This document shows, in pieces, positions 58,071 to 64,000 of a DNA stretch of 64,000 nt. The position numbers were made by a program, and so were the translations under genes. Every line of letters begins with the position of its first letter. The stretch's first letter is position 1. Under the pieces are notes generated by a model. That model did no database searches and was not told the DNA's origin. It worked only from the letters and a program-made list of their open reading frames with translations. The stretch is from Heterostelium album PN500 (lineage: Eukaryota; Evosea; Eumycetozoa; Acytosteliales; Acytosteliaceae), in contig NW_008805066.1 of the NCBI RefSeq assembly GCF_000004825.1, forward strand, positions 62,001 to 126,000. The letters are read 5' to 3'.

Positions 58071-58500
58071 TTTTCTTTGATTATTGTTTTAAGAGATAAA
58101 CTTATTGATAATAGGAATATTCAATCGATAAAATTGTAATAATATATAATGTATTTAATTGTTTTGTATTTAATTGTTGTTGATAAATTTGAATTTGATG
58201 AATGAAATAATGATTTCCATTGAGTATTTATAGTTTTAAGAAATTAGTAGATCATCATGATAACTTATTATCTTTTTCCTTTTTTGGTATATGTTTAATC
58301 GTGATAATTATTTTTACCAAATCAAAATTTTTTTGTGGTTAGACCAAACTTCTTAAAAGAATTTATCAGTGTGCTAAAATATCAATGATTAACACAGTAG
58401 TTTTTAATATACTTCCTTAAAACGATCATATTAATTATAGTAATAAGTAGTTTCTAAGAAATAAAAAGTCAAACTTTATTATTATTGTTTTATTTTATTA
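57169..58500 (-). repeat. CBM49 gene duplication unit, copy 2
   Basis: Inverted counterpart of 28450-29782. Near-identical over the coding sequence, intron and about 150 bp of 5' flank, then increasingly diverged; homology ends sharply at the stop codon. Confidence 0.8.
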
Positions 58501-58851
58501 TTATAGTTAATGAAGTTTGGTGAATGAATATTAAAAATCATTGTAAAATAATGATTATATTACATGTGAACCAACAAAACAAATAGAGTTTTGATATGAA
58601 CAATGATCATTATTTTCATTTTAATTAAACTTTTTATGCATGTCTTTTAATTTTTTCAAACAAACCGATTGATTACATTTTTTATCAGTTCATAAACCAA
58701 AATTTTTAAATATCTTTTTTTATTTTTCTTTGTATCATTATCATTGTTTTATGTATTTAAGAGATAGTTTGTTGTTAAACAGCGATTGTATAGTAAAACA
58801 ATAGAGAGTATTAGTATTAGTCAGTTTCGTATAGTTTAAAGTGTTGAGAAG
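58071..58851. other. divergent promoter region
   Basis: Between CBM49 copy 2 and the EFR3 gene. The first 430 bp are the homologous upstream part of the duplication; the rest is AT-rich with no coding sequence. Confidence 0.6.
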
Positions 58852-61664
58852 ATGGCATTTGGAAAGACACGTAAATACAAAAAGGTGGTAAAGGTTATCT
58901 TTCCATCTCAGCCAGGTGGAGAGTTTCAACTCTCAAACATCAGTAAGCTTGTCTACTTTTGTGAGATGAACCCCGAACAACTTCAAAAAGTCGGACCTTA
59001 CATTCAACAAAAGGCAGAGAAGAATCTTAGTAGAAAGAGAATAGAGTATGTTTATTATTTATCAAATCAATCATTCAATAGATTATCAACATTACTTATA
59101 TATATATATATTTAACAATCTATAGTTTTGTTAAGGCATGTGTTATTATCATTCGTGAACTTATCAGTCAATGTAGAAAGAATCTCGTGTTGTTTGCAAC
59201 CAATGCTACTAAGTTGATGGAGTTACTGTTGCAACAAGAGCAATATCCAGATTTACAGATTGAAGCAACTGAAACTGTATGTACAATAATATTATAGTTA
59301 AAAAGAATATAGAGTTAATTGTAATACTTTTATAATGAATGTAGTTTATTAAGTTCTCACAGGTACAAGATGATGCATCTCTATTCCCAGAGGTAGAGAG
59401 TTTCATAAAGTATTTCATAAAGATGTCACATAATACTACTGGAGATGAAATTGCCAGACGTAAGATCAGAGGTGAAGGATTACGTGGAATCAGTGCATAC
59501 ATCTCGATTCTTGATTTGGTTGATGAGTTGGATACCTTCATTTCGACACACCGTGAGATCATCTCTACCATTTTGGATAACATGCAATACAGAGATCAAG
59601 TACCAACACCGTATGTTATCATCATCATCTTATGTTAACTCATTTATCATAATAATAACCAAACTAACAAAACAAAACAAAACAGATCACTTGCTAGAAG
59701 AAATACACAAAGTGAAAATGATGATGTAAACTCTGCATTACCATCGAATGTTAAAGCAATTGCAACTGAATGTCTTAGAGATCTTGCAAGAAGAGTAGAT
59801 AACATCACTGTTAATACAATGGTTCAAACTATATTAAAGTATGTAGATCGCTATAAAACAATCAAACTAACTATGATATATGATAATCGATTATTAATAG
59901 TTTGTAACTATATAGTTATTTGGATAGCCAACAACTTTGGATTGATAATGTACAGCAGGATCATTGTTTCCCAAGAGAGTGTATGTTGGCCGTTTCAACA
60001 TCGATCAAGTCACAACACTTTACTATTATGTTGACGAGCTATCTGAGACATCTCGATGTTCCACATCCACCTTTGATGACTAGGGTCATCGTTCAGACTG
60101 CAGTGGCCATCGTCAATGATTCCAATCCGTCGGTTATCAGTATTGTTGTGTCGCAGCTGTTGAAAGTGCTCGTTCAGACACTGGAGAATGCAAACCGCAA
60201 GCCACCACCTGCCGACCTCGACGAACAACTCAAGCTGGCGTCGTTGGTTGTCGAGTCGGTCGGTGCCGTCAGTCGCAACCACCGCACCTCGCTCGACAAG
60301 ATGGAAACAATGGCAGAGATTATGAACAAGATAAGAGAGGTACCACGCGCGCCCGACGGTTACAACGTTATCCTTCTCAATCTCGTGCAGTGCATCCTCC
60401 AGGTTTCGCAGACGCTCACCGACATCATCCCACACTCGCCACTGAACGACCTCGTACAGAAACTGTTGGATCTATCGGAGCATTCCTCGCCAGAGCTCAG
60501 AATACACGTGCAATCGATACTCCAAACCATTCTGCTTCCCAACAAATCGTTTGACAAGCTCGTCACTTCGCAGGGTTTGAGTGTCACCGAGGACGGCGTC
60601 GATGAGTTCCTCACTGAGAATGCATCGTTCATCAGAGATTCGCTGTTCAACGGATTCTCCAATGCAACTAACCAGCCGGCAAACGTCATCGCGCTCTTTA
60701 GAACGCTTATTATTCTTTTGTATCGTGGAAAGAACAAGGAGATTCAATATTCGATCCCGATGGTTTTCAAGATGCAGAAAGTTCAGCGACACACTCCATT
60801 CCGTTTGTCGCGCTCCGTTCATCTTGTGATTGCCAGTTATCTCCAGATGGTCTCAAAGTTGTATGGCAAACCGGAACTCGACCAATACGTTCAATCGGTG
60901 ATCAGTATGCGTCGTGACAAGAATCAAAACTGTCGGTACTTGGCATTCGATGGCATCAACCTCGTCAGTAAATCCGCACAGAAACAGCGATACCGTGAGC
61001 GTGAGAAGAACAAGTCGGCGTCGTGCGACATGATCAACCAAGACCAGGTGGCGCAGCTGATATGCACCATCTCCATTCTCAGCCAGGAGTATCCGAACCT
61101 CAATAATCTGCTCTCGAAAAAGTATAACACCATCACCAGAAAAGACTTGCCAGAGTTCCCGCCACAAGAGGAGACCGTAGAGATGTCGCCACCAGTCAAA
61201 CCAATTCAGCTGTTTGGTGGAAATTCATCGTCAACCGATCAACTACCCAATCCAGACATTACCGATCATCCAAAGATACTTACCTACGAATCTTTCAAAC
61301 AGTTTGCAAACTTTAATGTTGACGATCACGGTACCTCATCGCAACACTCTCAGAGCAGTCAGAGACACTCTATTTCCAATGCCTTTCTCCTTACTAAAGA
61401 TCTATCATATCAACATGTTATAACCAATTGTGAAGAGAATGTAAGTAACAAACAAACAAGCTATTGACCCTAATCTTAATATTAACATACAAACTAATTT
61501 ATTTTCAATCATTCTAGTCTACAAGAGTACATATTGAAAACGATTTATTAATGAGATTAGTATTATCACAAACTCAATTTGAAAAACAATTGAGTGATGG
61601 ACAACTATCATCTACATGTACTTTAAATATGAATATTCAAACTGTTTTAGAAAAGGTTATTTAA
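58852..61664 (+). CDS. efr3: EFR3 homologue (PI4-kinase complex membrane scaffold)
   Basis: Six exons: 58852-59045, 59126-59276, 59345-59610, 59686-59838, 59916-61440 and 61518-61664; 811 residues, all frames join. The N-terminus matches EFR3 (VIFPSQPGGEFQLSNISKLV, then FCEMNPEQLQKVGPYIQQKA). The helical-repeat body follows (FVKACVIIIRELISQCRKNL, KIRGEGLRGISAYISILDLV). The C-terminal third is polar and probably disordered. EFR3 anchors the PI4KIII-alpha/TTC7/FAM126 complex at the plasma membrane and so supports PI4P supply. No clear N-terminal Cys cluster for palmitoylation is visible; a basic patch (KTRKYKKVVK) could bind membrane. The gene converges on the next with 116 bp between stops. 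Confidence 0.85.
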
Positions 61665-61780
61665 ATATCTAAAAGAATAATATAAATATAAAATAAACAA
61701 AAATTCAATCCTTTTAAAAACCAAAGATAAAATTAAGTATAACCGTTGTTGTTGTATCTTCTTCTTAAAGATTACAAATT

Positions 61781-62386
61781 TTATTGTATATAACATCCGT
61801 AGTAACCTGGACCACCTTGACTACCTGGAACACATTGTGTTCCCCATGGTATTACTGTACACTTGTCTGAATGTCTAGATGAATAACACGAGGAGACGAC
61901 AGGTTGTCCGTTGATACATTGATATTTGATATCGTTGACCTCCAAGTTGTTGGTGAAGAATGTATAGTAATTGTTACCTGAACAATCGTTGTCGGAATCA
62001 TAAAAGAATTGGTAGGTAACAGCTTCGTTTGGAAAGTTCTGTCCTATTGAGACGGAACCTGTAGTATCCATGTAGAACTCATCGATTTGCAGACATTGAT
62101 CTACCTGATAATCGTTACTGTTGATGTATTCAGTGCAATTTGGATCGTTGTAGTTGGTGGTATTCACGGTTATTTCACCATTGATCTGTTCTACCTGTAC
62201 AATCACCCAATAGGAGAATTCGAAATTTATACACTGTCCAACCGGTAGAGAATATCCAATGCCATAGGTTTGATTACATCCCTTCAACGGTGTAAAAGTG
62301 ATCCACTCTGGACTTGATATAACAAAACAGTCAGAGACAAAAAATAATAAAAATATTGAAACAAATAATATTCTTTTAACAAACAT
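61781..62386 (-). CDS. secreted cysteine-rich protein, dictyostelid type
   Basis: Single exon, 201 residues. A signal peptide (MFVKRILFVSIFLLFFVSDC) is followed by a mature domain rich in Cys, Tyr, Asn and Gln. Cysteine positions (GCNQ, GQCINF, NCTEY, DQCLQI, NDCSGN, QCINGQ, SCYSSR, KCTVI, QCVPG, GCYIQ) suggest several disulfides. N-glycosylation motifs (NQT, NTT, NCT) are present. I do not recognise the family; small secreted Cys-rich proteins of this style are common and lineage-specific in dictyostelids. A copied fragment of its 5' end lies at 63730-63790. Confidence 0.7.
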   Translation of the reverse strand: MFVKRILFVSIFLLFFVSDCFVISSPEWITFTPLKGCNQTYGIGYSLPVGQCINFEFSYWVIVQVEQINGEITVNTTNYNDPNCTEYINSNDYQVDQCLQIDEFYMDTTGSVSIGQNFPNEAVTYQFFYDSDNDCSGNNYYTFFTNNLEVNDIKYQCINGQPVVSSCYSSRHSDKCTVIPWGTQCVPGSQGGPGYYGCYIQ

Positions 62387-63221
62387 ATCTGTCTTATCTT
62401 ATCTTTTCTTATTTTTAAAAGTATAATTGTGATTTACATTAAAACTATTAGTTTTTAGGCACTCTATAATCATTCCTTTCATAAAAAAAAAAAAAATTGG
62501 ACATAAATATCTAAACTTTTTGCAATATCGGACCAAGAATCCTAATTAATTTGATTTCACATTAGATTTTTAAAAGATCAAAATCTTATAATATTTGTTC
62601 CCTTCTGTTGTCTCATGTTTCACAAAGATAACATAATTTTATTAGAGTGGTTGAAGATGAGATATTATTTCAACTAAAAAATTTAGTTCTTTTGTAGTAG
62701 AAAATAATAAAACAAACTCATAGAAAGGAGAAGCATCATTAAATTAATTAAGTTGCATTTTAATAATCCGTACCAATATTTCAAGGTATGTAAGATCGAC
62801 AATGATGACCAACAAGATGTGGGTAGGTGATATAATCTATATTTGGTGTCAGGCACATTTACCAATCAAACCAATCTAATAGATTTTTTTTTAAATCTTA
62901 AGATTACGATCTTAGAATAAATTTAACTAAAATTTTGTTCCAAAATAAAACATGAAGGAATAAATAACCACCAACCAAAAAGTGCCCAATACATGTATTC
63001 ATCGGATCAAAGAAAAGACTTAGGAATTTTTTGAGAGTGTTTATTTTTTGTTTTTTTTGTAAAAATTGCAATTGTAATTTACTTACATCAACAAATTCAC
63101 CTATTTTATATAACTTTAATTTCACTTACTTTTTTATTTTATTAGATATAAAAAAATTACATTTAAATGTATAATAATAATCAGAATCATTGTTTTTTTA
63201 GCACCAGAAACCATAAAAGAA
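62387..63221. other. intergenic between divergent genes
   Basis: AT-rich. On the minus strand at 63080-63120 a short exon-like stretch (MKLKLYKIGEFVD followed by GTAAGT) exists, but no good downstream exon follows. A T-rich stretch with AG at 63200 could be the acceptor of an unseen upstream exon of the next plus-strand gene. Confidence 0.45.
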
Positions 63222-63644
63222 ATGAAAAGAAACAATGCTCCGCCAGAAAGTATTAAGCATGCTGTTGAAACCCAAAATTCCGGTGAACCTGAGGATGTAA
63301 GATTTCATAGAGAATATATAAAAAAGTATAATAAAGATGACCAATGGAAGGATGTAAATAATTTCGTTTTACACCCAACCAGTTACAGATTCGGTAGTGG
63401 TGGTAGCTCAAGAGAATCAATCGGTGAAATGCTCTCAACTTTGGGTCACCCTATTTATATGGGTCCATCAGCCACCGATTATGGACCTCATATTCAACCA
63501 TATGTATATTTTGGTCAAAATCAACACCATAACCAATATATACGTCAACCATACAATCAAAATCAATACCATCAGAATCAATATCATCATCAACAACAGC
63601 AACAAATGTACAATATGGGTTTTTATAATCAACCTTGGATGTAA
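63222..63644 (+). CDS. His/Gln/Tyr-rich protein, N-terminus possibly incomplete
   Basis: 140 residues from the ATG at 63222. The frame is already open from an acceptor-like TTTTTTTAG at 63200 (PETIKE before the Met), so an upstream exon is possible but not found. The N-terminal 70 residues are charged (NSGEPEDVRFHREYIKKYNK, WKDVNNFVLHPTSYRFGSGG), the rest a Tyr/Asn/His/Gln low-complexity tail. No domain recognised. Confidence 0.5.
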   Translation: MKRNNAPPESIKHAVETQNSGEPEDVRFHREYIKKYNKDDQWKDVNNFVLHPTSYRFGSGGSSRESIGEMLSTLGHPIYMGPSATDYGPHIQPYVYFGQNQHHNQYIRQPYNQNQYHQNQYHHQQQQQMYNMGFYNQPWM

Positions 63645-64000
63645 ATTATAATTAATTAACAAAGATTTTTATTTTTTTAAATAAAATGTATTATTATTAT
63701 CTTAAATTTAACAAAAATCTTTGAAAACAGTCAAGATAAACAATATTAAAGTATTGAAACAAATAATATTCTTTTTACAAACATCTATCTTTTTATTTAA
63801 TATCTTTTTAGAATGTTGGACTAATGATTTAAAATCATGTGAAATGTTTTGTTTTGTTTAATTTAATCTTTATCTTTTCGGATTTGTTGTAATGATCAAA
63901 TTTGTACTCTTCGATTGTCTCATATTAAATTTTGATAAAGGTGATATAAATACGCCTCTAAACTATTGCACCTCCACGATTGATAATGTTGGGAACTGTT
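63645..64000. other. 3' flank and spacer
   Basis: AT-rich sequence to the window end, containing a partial copy of the 5' region of the cysteine-rich gene. Confidence 0.5.
63730..63790 (-). pseudogene. 5' fragment copy of the secreted Cys-rich gene
   Basis: On the minus strand this encodes MFVKRILFVSI, the same first 11 residues as the gene at 62386, then stops. The shared run ATTGAAACAAATAATATTCT plus the following bases and the ATG context match the gene's start. Homology is lost after the first part of the signal peptide. Confidence 0.6.

Noticed and set aside
62683-63125. Two minus-strand frames of 60-73 codons
   Set aside because: Only a weak donor after MKLKLYKIGEFVD supports them and no continuing exon was found.

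Overview
The window looks like nuclear DNA of a dictyostelid social amoeba. It is very AT-rich and full of long poly-A/poly-T tracts. Introns are short (about 60-110 bp), AT-rich and GT..AG. Proteins carry long Asn, Gln, Thr and Ser runs, and there are cellulose/chitin-type extracellular proteins with CBM49 domains. I cannot fix the species from sequence alone. Exon boundaries below were placed by eye from splice signals and frame continuity.

Layout. 1-2.6 kb: the 5' part of a minus-strand AT-hook, Asn/Gln-rich nuclear protein. 2.6-4.6 kb: intergenic, with a symmetric pair of DUSE-like promoter boxes that may drive two small RNAs outward. 4.6-5.5 kb: an internally duplicated, probably abundant protein. 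7.6-8.5 kb: a secreted AA10-type lytic polysaccharide monooxygenase. 9.1-11.5 kb: an F-box/LRR-like protein. 12.3-16.2 kb: a two-copy threonine dehydratase whose first copy has lost the PLP lysine. 16.2-22.0 kb: almost 6 kb without convincing coding sequence but strongly C-over-G skewed. 22.0-22.9 kb: RNase T2.

23.4-27.2 kb is a retroelement cluster built around two inverted copies of a tRNA-Val(UAC) gene. It holds a tRNA-derived SINE-like element with A and B boxes, a poly-A tail and a 10-bp target duplication. It also holds a 5'-truncated poly-A LINE fragment downstream of one tRNA copy with a 13-bp target duplication, and two TRE-like LINE bodies upstream of the tRNAs in opposite orientations. 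Gene-like debris follows to 28.5 kb.

28.9-64 kb is gene-dense. It contains a CBM49 secreted protein at 28.9 kb with a nearly identical inverted copy at 57-58 kb, cog4, a two-RRM protein, a four-LIM protein, a ubiquitin-like-domain protein, two tandem four-TM proteins, an HMG-box protein, a Gln/Pro-rich protein, an unknown protein, a protein with two E2 (UBC) domains of which the first is dead, cog5, an FSP1/AIF-like oxidoreductase, an EFR3 homologue, a small secreted Cys-rich protein with a nearby 5' fragment copy, and a His/Gln-rich protein.

Functional themes. Two subunits of the COG Golgi tether (cog4 and cog5) lie about 20 kb apart. EFR3 belongs to the plasma-membrane PI4-kinase complex. 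LPMO, CBM49 proteins, RNase T2 and the Cys-rich protein are secreted products. Convergent neighbours are closely packed (67-217 bp), while divergent pairs share about 0.5-1 kb.
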